Source of the DNA: Physcia stellaris
Lineage: Eukaryota > Ascomycota > Lecanoromycetes > Caliciales > Physciaceae
Direction: 5' to 3'
Assembly: GCA_018902385.1 (NCBI GenBank)
Contig: JABSSW010000041.1
Span: forward strand, 310,001 to 374,000
Length of the DNA: 64,000 bases
Of this stretch, positions 55,283 through 64,000 are shown in pieces; within the stretch, counting starts at the first letter, position 1; each line of letters opens with the position of its first letter. A program made the translations under genes and the position numbers. Below the pieces are notes generated by a model. It saw only the letters and a program-made list of their open reading frames with translations, had not been told where the DNA came from and ran no database searches.

Positions 55283-55478
55283 TGTTGAAAAATACAATTT
55301 TCGTAAAAAAATAATCAAGAAATCAATTGATATAATTTGACGAAAAAAAAATTAATGCGTTTTTGTTGAAATTAGTGTCTTGACATTTGCATATTTTTTG
55401 TGTTTTTATTTCATATATGTTATTAGAATAACGAAATTCAAAACAATAAAATGATAATCATTCATGATTTTTTCAATA
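55283..55478 (+). repeat. 3' LTR of element A
   Basis: 196 bp, identical in length to the 5' LTR and followed directly by the CATTT duplication. Confidence 0.92.
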
Positions 55479-56838
55479 CATTTCATCATTTTTTGTCGAT
55501 TTTTTTCGTTTTTTTCTTTTTATCGAAATTTTGATCGTTCGTTTGCAATTTTGTTTTTTTAATTTTGATTTTGTTTCGATGTCATTGTTTCACGTTTTGT
55601 CGAATCTGATTGTTTATTTTTGTTATCGATTTTCAGTTTTGATTTGAATTTTCGTGATTTTTTTTTTTCAATTCATAATTTAACATCGTTTATCGAATAT
55701 CGTTTTTTGATTTTTTCGATATACATTTTTTTTAATCAGAAATTTTTTTCGTGTTGCGTCAATTTGTGAACAATATACGAATTTTTTCATTTTGTTTTCA
55801 ATTTGTACGAATGTTGTTTTTTTTGCGTTAAACGTTTGAATTTTATCAAACATTTCGTCGTAATTGAATTTTTTGACGTTTTTTTGTTTTTTTTTTCAAT
55901 CAACATTTTTTTTTAATTAAATCGCTTTTTCACGATTATATCGCGTAATTCATTCAATTTACATAATCGTTGTTCAAACGCAAACTTTTCAATAATTAAT
56001 TTTTTTTCAATATTTGAAAAAAAAATTTTTTTTAAAATAGCATTTTCTATCATTTTTACTCGCAATGAATTTTCGTAAAAAATATTTTCGATAAAATATT
56101 TAAATTGATAATCGAATAATATTTTCGTTGAAAAAAATTCGTATATACGAATTAATTTGATGTTGATTGCATTCACAACGTTAAATAATAACAAATTTCA
56201 TTCGAAAATTATTTTTGAATGATGTTGTAAAATTGCGCGAAAACAATTCAAAATAAAACGATTGTATCGTTCGAAAAATTTTACAAATTAAAAATGCGAA
56301 ATCGAAACAAAAATTTGTCGTATTTTACGATGTGATAAATATTTTGAAAATAATTTCTTAATATGCGTTTTATTATCGTGATATACAATTTTTGAACATT
56401 CAAATACGTTTATCATTTTTTTTTTCAAAAAACATAACAGAATTTTCAGAAATTGCGTTTGATATTGCGTCAACGAACAAAAATCGACACATGTAATCGA
56501 CGTCAATTTGTATAAATTTCGTTTCGTTTTTGATTATAAAATTGATCGATTTCAAATAATTTGTTTCAACAAAATCGAATAACTAAATGAAAACAATAAA
56601 TAAAAATTTTTCAATCGATTTGAACGAATTTAACATTTGACAATTCGAATATGAACGACAAAATTCAAAAATATTTTTAAATTTAATCGATCAATAGTAT
56701 TTTTCGACTGTTTTGATTTGCGTGATTTTTTTCGAAAAATATTCACAAACGTTATGTAATAAAATCAAAATCTGAATCATTTTTTCGACATGAAAACAAC
56801 GATTATAACGTTCGAATCTTTCAAAATACGTCAATTTT
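55479..56838. other. AT-rich remnant between elements A and B
   Basis: Contains a minus ORF at 55913-56194 (LLFNVVNAINIKLIRIYEFF) of retroelement-like composition, but no diagnostic motif. Unclassified repeat debris. Confidence 0.5.
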
Positions 56839-57045
56839 TATTGAAAAAATCATGAATGATTATCATTTTATTGTTTTGAATTTCGTTATTTTTGTAACAT
56901 ACATGAAGTGAAAACACAAAAAATGTGCGAATGTCAAAATATTAATTTTAACAAAAACGCATTAATTCTGTTTTCGTTAAATTATATTAATTGAATTTTG
57001 ATTGCAACATTCGCGAAACACATTTGCGAAAATTGTATTTCAACA
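56839..57045 (-). repeat. 3' LTR of element B
   Basis: 207 bp, reads TATTGAAAAAATC...TTTCAACA on the plus strand; same family as the other LTRs. Confidence 0.92.
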
Positions 57046-57177
57046 TTTTTTTACAACAATCGTTTGTGTTTTCTGTTTTGTATTTTAACGAATTCAGTTT
57101 GAAATTTTCGTACAAACTTTTTCAACGATGAATTTTAAAATTTTTTCAAAACGAACTTTTTCAACGATGCGATTTCT

Positions 57178-57773
57178 TCAGCGATACGTTGTTTGAAATT
57201 TTCGAACAAGTTTTTTCAACGTGACAAATTCTGAAGTCAAATTATGCATCGATGCGAAAATTGCAAAAACGAACGAATCGAAATTCGATAATTTATTGAT
57301 TTCAAATATAACGTAAAATCGAATTGTAAAACGTGCGATCGAACATCTGAAAAATTGCGACGTTTTGAATATGCATTTTGATGAAATAAAACATCGATAT
57401 GAAATTTGATATCTAAAATTGAATAAACGATACATCATGAAACAAATATCAATTGTTTGAATTTTGCGATATTGAACGAGAATGCAAATCACATCATGAT
57501 TTAATAATATCATTGTAAATTTCAAAATTTTCAAATATTGTTTGCGACATCAATGATTCGATATCTAAACAATTTGATTGTAAAAAGTTCATTAAATATG
57601 TCAATGATATAAATCAGACGAAAAATGATCAAAAAATCAATAAAAAAAATAATGCATCGAATGCGAGCAAACTTTTGCGAACATACATCGAAACAAAAAA
57701 TGCAAATTCGAATTTTTCTGATTTGATTAAAATTTGTCAGAAAATCAAATCGATTAGTATGCGAAAAAATCAA
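57178..57773 (-). other. Second conserved segment of the short LTR element, copy B
   Basis: Protein-level counterpart of 54574-55070 in copy A, on the minus strand and in the same position relative to gag and the 3' LTR. Contains FDFLTNFNQIRKIRICIFCF and DVCSQKFARIRCI. Function unknown. Confidence 0.55.
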
Positions 57774-57837
57774 ATATTTTCAATTTTTGATCGAGTTTTT
57801 GTTTTTTTTGATCGAGTTTCTGCTTTGCAAAATCGAA

Positions 57838-58000
57838 TACGTAATGATTGCATAATACGTTTTCTCGAAACGATATTATGTGATTTCATCGAATATGTGT
57901 ACAATACGTTTTTTCGAAACGATATTATTTGATTCGTTTTTTTTTTAATAATTGTTCGTACAGTACGTCAATACGTTTTTTCGAAACTGTATTGACAAAT
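57838..58000 (-). repeat. Tandem motif in element B
   Basis: Two clear units and one diverged unit containing AATACGTTTT.TCGAAACGATATTAT, matching the tandem motif of copy A in reverse orientation. The conserved core is TTCGAAACGATATT. Confidence 0.65.
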
Positions 58001-58396
58001 TGTATTTTTTTTTTTTTCGTATTTATCGAACGATTAAGTTTCAAAAATAATAGAAAAAAGAAACGATTAATTAGTCGTGTTAAATCAAAACGAACAACAA
58101 AAATAAATTCTTATCAATTCGTAAAACAATAAACAAATAAACAAAACATACAACAATTTTTAATTTTTTCAAATCGAAATAGAGCGAAAAAGACAAAACA
58201 TCGAATTCATTAAAACAACAACAATTTTTATGTTTTTTCAAATCTGATCGATCAACGATTAATAAAATAAAATAAACGAACAAAACAACAAACAAACAAC
58301 ATGCTAATTTTTTCAAAGTAATGACTTTTTCGAAATAGAAAAATCAATACTTTCTCAAAGCAGAACGAAGAAAAACGAAACGTCAATAACGCGTTT

Positions 58397-59680
58397 TCAT
58401 GAATATTTCATTGTTTTCAATTTTTGAAACATTTGACGTGATTCAATCGATAAATCAATAAATGACGAAACGTTTTTGACAATGTTTGCAAACAAAAAAC
58501 GAACGAGAAATTTTTGAAAATCGAAAAAAAAACGAAATAAATGAAATCGATCGTGAAAAGATCGAAAATTGACGCGAAACGTTTTCGCGAACATGTGTTA
58601 ATTCAAATATTTCGAATTTGATTGATTTGAAAACAAATGTAATTATTGCATGAAAATATAACGTAATGCGATTTTGTATAAAATTATATTTGTTTGCGAA
58701 ATTGCATTTGCGATTGCATTTGTCAAAATCGCGCGAAAAAAACGAACGCATTTGATGTCGTTGCAAATCAAATAAATTCGACTTTTCAACGAACATGCGA
58801 AACAAATCGTTCACGATAAAATAAAATTTCGATGTAAAAATTCGAAACGAAATAAACGAACAAACAATGTTTGCATTTTTCGAGAATTTGCACATCGATT
58901 TGAATATCGCAATCGAAAAACGAAAAAATTTCGATGCGACAATTGATCGTGAAACGATTTTTGCTCAAAATATCGACTTTTTTGATATTGCAATCGACAA
59001 GAATTTTGATAATACGTTCTTTGAACGCTCGCGTACAATTTCTGATATAAACATCGAGAAAAATAAAATTTTCGATGTGAAAAATGAGAAAATTATCGAT
59101 CGAAATGACGAAAAAAATGACGAAACAGAAAAAATAAATGATTTCGATTCGAAAACAAATGAAACAACAAATTGCTAAACAAATTTCGATTTTTTCGCAT
59201 GTCGAATGCGAATATATTCGTGAAATTTGATATTGTTGTCAAATTTAATCGAATGTTTGCAACGTTTGCACGTATATTTTTTTGTTCGTTGTTTGATCAA
59301 ACGAGTTTTTTTTTTGTTTTGTCAATTGTTTCATTTTCTTTTTGAGTTTGTTTTTGATTTTCAATTCATGCTTTCGTAAATGATAATTTTTTTGTGTTTT
59401 TTTGATTTGAATGAATCAATTATATCGCAAAATTTTAATATTTTCAATCAAATGTATGTTATAAAACGTTTTAAAATTTTGCGTCATGAAATGATTTTCA
59501 AATACGTAATCGCAAAAAACAAACGAAAAAGATAAAAAATCAAATATCGAAAAAATAAAAATAAATGCGAAGACGAATTTGATCGCAAAAATAAAAATAA
59601 TCATTTTGATTGAATAATAAATAGATTTCGCGTAGAAATTCGAATAGATATACGCGAATTCGTAAAAAATTCGCAAAAAG
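58397..59680 (-). pseudogene. Hypermutated zinc-finger Gag-like gene, copy B
   Basis: Minus-strand homologue of 62615-63916. DNA around the finger (59190-59290) aligns base by base with the intact copy, and DLFRMFVEKSNLFDLQRHQM, ITLYFHAI and CKHCQKR blocks remain. Frames are broken by the same class of transitions as copy A. Confidence 0.88.
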
Positions 59681-59973
59681 TTCGTAAATAGACGAATTTC
59701 TGAAAAATTCGTAAAAGTAAATAAATGTTATCGACGTAATTGAAAACGTATTGAATAATATTGATCGTATATCAAAATATTGTATGTTGTCAATGCAATT
59801 GAATCGATTTCGAATTTGACAAAATTGAATATTTCACGATGAAATTGATTATTGTTGCGAATATTGCAAATTTGTTGTATTGTTTAACGATTAATTGTTA
59901 TTGCGTTTCGTTTTTTGACATGCTGTAATTGATATTAAATATAACGAAAATTGTTAATTCGATTTTCATAATT

Positions 59974-60180
59974 TATTGAAAAAATCATGAATGATTATCA
60001 TTTTATTGTTTTGAATTTCGTTATTTTTGTAACATACATGAAGTGAAAACACAAAAAGTGTGCGAATGTCAAAACACTAATTTCAACAAAAACGTATTAA
60101 TTTTGTTTTCGTCAAATTATATTAATTGAATTTTGATTGCAACATTCGCGAAACACATTTGCGAAAATTATATTTCAACA
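59974..60180 (-). repeat. 5' LTR of element B
   Basis: 207 bp, equal in length to 56839-57045 and nearly identical to it; followed directly by ATTTT. Confidence 0.92.
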
Positions 60181-62121
60181 ATTTTCGCGAATTTTTGTTT
60201 TCAATTAACAGAAATTTTCTAAATTTTTTTTCGACATTTTATGAACGATTTCAAGCAAAAAACTATCAATTTTAATAATATTTCGAATTTTGTATTTTAC
60301 GATATTCGCATATCAAAAATCGTTTAATCATTTTTGTCAAATCATTTTTCAATCATTTTTCGAAATCGAAAATGTATTATTTTGAAATTGTTTATCATTT
60401 GTCGTAATTGAATTTTTTGCTATTTTCGACAATTTGTTCGTTAAAAAAATAGAAAAATTATTTCATAAAAACTGTTCGTCATTTGTCGTAATTGAATTTT
60501 CTGTGACAAAAAAAATCGTCATCGTAAATTCGAAATTGAAAAACGATAAAAATGATTAATTTATGATTTTCGACAAATTTTCTGTTATGATTAGTTTTTT
60601 TTTTTAAAATATGTATGATATTCAGATTAAATTTCGATAACGTTAATTGTCAACGAATTATTTTATTTGTTGTATTTTCGTTTTCAAACATTTCGTTAAT
60701 GTTAAATGATTCGTGTACAATTTGATCGAATATTAAAAATTTTGTATTAATCATTTGATTTTTGTTAAACATTTCACGATTATTAATGTTTTTTTTTTCA
60801 ATAATTTGATATTTGATTTGTGAAAAATTGTATTAATAATTTAAAAACATCATTATTTGTATGTCGTTCAGAAATTTTTTACGATAAACGATTTCAAACA
60901 AATGATTATCAAATTGAAATAAAATTTCGTTTGTTTTAATTTTAAAAACGTCGATAACAAAATGTCATTAACGTGTATCGTTTTCGTTTGAACATATGAT
61001 TTTCATAATTGTTTTTTTAATTTTTTGAAACATTCGTTCATGATTGAAAATTCACAAATTTTTTTTTTGTTTAACATTTTGTTTTTTGTTATGTTTCAAA
61101 ATGATAATTTTTTTTTTTATTATAATCGTACGAAAAAAAATCGATCGACGCGTTCAAAAATGTATTTTTTAAAAAAAAATAACATGTACAGAAAACGTTT
61201 CAATTTTTTTTTACAAATAAACGAAAATTATTTTCTAAATATTTTTATTTTGTTTTCATTGAATTTAATGTTTTTAAAATTTCGTTTATGTTTTAATAAT
61301 TGTATTTTGAACGTGAAAAATTCGCATTTTTTGAAATTCAAAATAAATTTTGTTCATATTAATTTTGAAAAATAATGAATATGTAAAAAATTAATCAATG
61401 TTTGTAAAATGTCGAATTTTTTTACGTCGTTATCAATAAAATGATTGAAAATTGAATATTCAAAATTCACATTCGATAAAACAAATTTTAAATTCGATTT
61501 TGATATATTGTTTGTAACAATATTTTTTAATTGAAAATATGTTTCAGATTTTTTTGTTGTATTTTGTTTCATTTTAAAATAACAATAAAATTCAATGATT
61601 GTATTGATGTCAAATTTGTACGTATAAAAAAAATAAACAAAAATCGTTTAAAAATTATTCGTCGCGTTCGTTTTAAATAAATATTTAACGAAAAATTGTG
61701 TTAAATTTTTAAAAATTAATTCGATTTTACGCATTGATTGATTCGTTTTGATAATGATTTCGTTTAAATTACAAAAAACATGTATCATTTTCAATTTTTC
61801 ATTTGATTTTCGAAAAAATCGTGTTTTTCAAAATAAAAAAAAATTGCATTTCACGATGATTTCAACTTTTTTTAACAATAAAAAATTTTTTTTTGTCATT
61901 TCATTTTTTTTGTTGTGTAAAAAACAAATTTTATTATTCGCGAAATAATATGTTGATACGTTGAAATTTTGTGTTCAATTAAATTCGTAAAAAACATGTT
62001 TTTAATATTCGTAACAAAAACGTTTTTTCAAATTTTTAATAAACAATGTATTTCATGTTTTTTTTGATTCGTAACGATCAAATTTTTTATCAAATTTGAA
62101 AAAATTTTCAATCATAAATTG
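60181..62121. other. AT-rich remnant without recognisable domains
   Basis: Only Phe/Lys/Asn-rich short ORFs, such as 61025-61375 plus. It is interrupted at 62122 by the young element. The five bases before that insertion are AATTG, the presumed target-site duplication, whose partner lies beyond the window. Confidence 0.55.
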
Positions 62122-62319
62122 TGTTGGAAATACAGTCTCCGCGGGTGTGCTGCAGTCAGGATCCAGTTGGTATAACCTGACGAAAGAAGGACTAGTGCTT
62201 CCTTGTTGGGATTAGCGCCTTGGCACCCGCACACTTCTTGTGCTCGCACTCCATGTATGTTACAAGAATAACGAGATTCAAAACAATAGAATGGTAGTCA
62301 CCCATGATTCTTTCAATAG
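62122..62319 (+). repeat. 5' LTR of element C
   Basis: 198 bp starting TGTTGGAAAT and ending TTCTTTCAATA; boundaries come from comparison with both LTRs of copy A and their target-site duplication. Confidence 0.9.
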
Positions 62320-62335
62320 GTTATGAGAACCGGAT
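62320..62335 (+). other. Probable primer-binding site of element C
   Basis: GGTTATGAGAACCGGA starts directly after the LTR, where a tRNA primer anneals in LTR retroelements. It resembles the GGTTATCAGAGCC-like sites of fungal LTR elements. The tRNA was not identified. Confidence 0.5.
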
Positions 62336-62614
62336 TAGCAGCTTTCGCTATACCATCAGGACCAGCTACAGCATGAGCGCACGTAGTACCTAGCCGTCGG
62401 GCAGTACAGCAATCGGTTTGCAGTACTCCAGCAGTAACCAACTCCATTGGGAGTATCCAGTCTTGTCAGACCAGAAATCGACCTAGTTGCATTGGCAGCA
62501 CTCAGTACTATCCAGTACACCCTCAGTTACATCGGTAACAGTACCTACCTTACGAATTCGCCATCTACCTACCTTACGATGTCGAAATATCTCGAATCCT
62601 ATCACTCAGTCAGA

Positions 62615-63916
62615 ATGACGACTTCTACCTCTCCTACGAAGTCAACAGCCTCTGCGAGTCCCGCATCGTTCACCTCCACCTCTACTTCGGGGCCTGATAT
62701 CCTTCCTTGGTCACCTCTTCTATGCACCTGTCTATCCGCGGATGATCCAAGAACCAAGCAAGACCTTCGATCGCTGTATCACGAGCACACGAACTCAAGC
62801 CTTACTAGTGTTTCGCGATGCAGTTGGTTCACTCAAGCGAAGAGAGCACAAGAGAGTTACCATTTACGAAAGCATGAGTTGGAGGTCAAGAGCAAACTCA
62901 AGCAGGAAGCAAAGGAGTTGGCAAAACAGAAAGAGGAGGCCCGAATAGCTCAGAAGCGAGCAGAGGGATATACGTGCAGGCGTTGCAAGCATTCGGCCAA
63001 ATTCGATAGCAACACCAAGCTCCACGAGCATATCCGTACTCGTCACGCCAAGAAGCCGAAATCGAAGCCTGATTCGCAGCAGTCAATGCCCTCACCTCCT
63101 GCTTCGTCACCTCAATCGATAACCTCCTCACCCCCATCGTCACCGAAACTCTTACCTCTCTCGATGCCCGCACCAGAAATTGTACGCGAGCGTTCAGAGA
63201 GCGTATCACCGAAATCAGTAGCCGAGTCACTAGCTACTCCTTCCGAAACCCCGTCAGACTCCTCGTCGGTTGCAACACCAAGAAAACCGATATCTTGGGC
63301 AGAAATTGCCTCACGACCAGTCGTTGCACCGAAGCCCTCTCGTCTCCCGATTGCGACACCCAAATCGGTGTGTAAACCGTTGGAGAATGCAAGCTTTGCT
63401 TGCCCGCCTACTGCACCGAGGCCCTACCTCACCGTGGACGACCTGTTCCACATGTTCGCTGGGAAGCCGAGCCCATTTGGCCTGCAGCGGCACCAAATGC
63501 GTTCCTTGCCTCCGCGCGGCCCTGGCAAATGCAGTCCCGCAAGCAAATGTGGCCCCATACAAAGCCGCATTACGTCATACTTCCATGCGGCGGCCTCACC
63601 TGCTTCGAAATCGGCCAAATCCGAAGCATCTGGGCCAACACATGCCCGCGGAAGCGTTCCGCGCCAGTTTTCGGTCTCGCGGTGGCCCTCGGCCTCACCT
63701 ACCTCTTTTCCTTCTCGATTTGCTTCGGTGCGCCCCTCTTTCTCGGCATTCTCGCGCCCACCTCCTGTTTGCAGGCATTGCCAAGGGCGTTCTGCCACCT
63801 ATCGGCCTACCGGTTGGGCCATGCCAAATGCCTCCAGAGTTGAGAACAATGGGATACCCAAGGGGATGCGCTATTGGCGTTTCGCTCCTCTCCACCCTAC
63901 TTTGGGGGAGTATTGA
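62615..63916 (+). CDS. Gag-like C2H2 zinc-finger protein of a short LTR retrotransposon
   Basis: 433 aa from the chosen ATG at 62615 (MTTSTSPTKSTASASPASFT). The frame is open from 62447, but homology to copies A and B supports the later start. Features: Ser/Thr-rich N-terminus; basic coiled coil (KSKLKQEAKELAKQKEEARI); C2H2 finger CRRCKHSAKFDSNTKLHEHI followed by RTRHAKK; a Pro/Ser-rich middle with WAEIASRPVVAPKPSRLP; then LTVDDLFHMFAGKPSPFGLQ, SRITSYFHAA and CRHCQGR. It ends MRYWRFAPLHPTLGEY. This protein type is carried by fungal LTR elements. No protease or polymerase is fused. The likely role is the structural/RNA-binding protein of the particle (inference). Confidence 0.85.
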   Translation: MTTSTSPTKSTASASPASFTSTSTSGPDILPWSPLLCTCLSADDPRTKQDLRSLYHEHTNSSLTSVSRCSWFTQAKRAQESYHLRKHELEVKSKLKQEAKELAKQKEEARIAQKRAEGYTCRRCKHSAKFDSNTKLHEHIRTRHAKKPKSKPDSQQSMPSPPASSPQSITSSPPSSPKLLPLSMPAPEIVRERSESVSPKSVAESLATPSETPSDSSSVATPRKPISWAEIASRPVVAPKPSRLPIATPKSVCKPLENASFACPPTAPRPYLTVDDLFHMFAGKPSPFGLQRHQMRSLPPRGPGKCSPASKCGPIQSRITSYFHAAASPASKSAKSEASGPTHARGSVPRQFSVSRWPSASPTSFPSRFASVRPSFSAFSRPPPVCRHCQGRSATYRPTGWAMPNASRVENNGIPKGMRYWRFAPLHPTLGEY

Positions 63917-64000
63917 CCTCCTCGGGGTCATTACTTTGGGGGAGTTAGCATGTTGTTTGTTTGTTTTGCCCGCCCACCCCACCCTATTAACCGTTGATCG

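Larger units (their letters stand above)
52171..55478 (+). mobile_element. Short gag-only LTR element, copy A (hypermutated)
   Basis: 3308 bp with 196-bp LTRs at both ends and a perfect 5-bp target-site duplication CATTT (52166-52170 and 55479-55483). This proves it is a complete insertion. The only recognisable coding region is a zinc-finger Gag-like protein in the 5' half; there is no sign of protease, RT, RNase H or integrase. It corresponds to the unmutated element at 62122. Confidence 0.92.
56839..60180 (-). mobile_element. Short gag-only LTR element, copy B (hypermutated)
   Basis: 3342 bp on the minus strand with 207-bp LTRs and a perfect 5-bp target-site duplication ATTTT (56834-56838 and 60181-60185). 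Same organisation as copy A: LTR, zinc-finger gag, second conserved segment, LTR, and no pol. The near-equal length of two independent insertions shows that the short form is the normal form, not a deletion. Confidence 0.92.
40841..62121. other. AT-rich block of hypermutated retrotransposons
   Basis: About 21 kb of extreme AT content with sharp edges at about 40,850 and exactly 62,122. CpC, CpT, GpG and ApG dinucleotides are almost absent, whereas CpA, TpG and CpG remain common, and long A and T runs abound. All ORFs here are short, rich in Phe/Lys/Ile/Asn, and are decayed element proteins or chance frames. No host gene is recognisable. Confidence 0.95.
62122..64000 (+). mobile_element. Unmutated copy C of the gag-only LTR element (truncated by window end)
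   Basis: Normal GC content and an intact gag ORF. The 5' LTR (198 bp), primer-site region and gag are in the same order as in copies A and B. By comparison the 3' LTR is expected about 1.4 kb beyond the window end. It is inserted into already AT-rich sequence, so it is younger than the mutation episode that affected its flank. Confidence 0.9.

Noticed and set aside
40841-62121. Classical CpA-directed RIP
   Set aside because: CpA and TpG are abundant and TpA is low; hand-counted indices contradict the classical pattern even though the overall effect (AT-rich dead repeats) is the same.

Overview
This window is from a filamentous ascomycete (Pezizomycotina). The evidence is short introns (about 50-120 nt) with GTATGT/GTGAGT-type donors, eukaryotic housekeeping genes (ribosomal protein eL13, the ER ubiquitin-conjugating enzyme Ubc6, the mitochondrial SAM50 beta-barrel), and a 21-kb AT-rich block of mutated LTR retrotransposons like the repeat compartments of fungal two-speed genomes. 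I cannot name the species from sequence alone.

Positions 1-40.8 kb are a normal gene-bearing region of mixed base composition. In order it holds: a secreted lysophospholipase; a small coiled-coil membrane protein; eL13 (five exons); a divergent pair consisting of a Ser/Pro-rich coiled-coil protein and an LRRC40-like leucine-rich-repeat protein; several small orphan proteins; an NmrA-like NAD(P)-binding protein (three exons); a secreted endonuclease/exonuclease/phosphatase-fold protein; a run of small membrane proteins at 23-27 kb; a YwbE+CUE protein; Ubc6 and SAM50 head to head; three more small membrane or coiled-coil proteins; an APH-type kinase; an acyl-protein thioesterase-like hydrolase; and a Cys-rich hypothetical. 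These are independent housekeeping and accessory genes. I see no biosynthetic cluster or operon-like logic.

Positions about 40.85-62.12 kb are extremely AT-rich. The block contains a 7.46-kb Ty3/gypsy-type element (minus strand, 215-bp LTRs, domain order gag-PR-RT-RNaseH-INT) and two complete copies of a short (about 3.3 kb) LTR element. Each short copy has perfect 5-bp target-site duplications (CATTT and ATTTT). The only recognisable gene in them is a C2H2 zinc-finger Gag-like protein, with no pol. At 62,122 the composition jumps back to normal because an unmutated copy of the same short element sits there, with an intact 433-aa Gag-like ORF, and runs off the window end.

Three genome-scale signals deserve attention. 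(1) The C-to-T decay of the AT block removes cytosines followed by C or T and largely spares CpA and CpG, which is the reverse of classical RIP. Standard RIP indices would call this block unaffected. (2) Many genes on both strands switch from C-rich in the 5' half to G-rich in the 3' half of the coding strand. (3) Six genes, including essential SAM50, are broken by the same -1 frame change, in five or six cases at a G-run. This points to a systematic homopolymer undercall in the assembly, or less likely to real loss.
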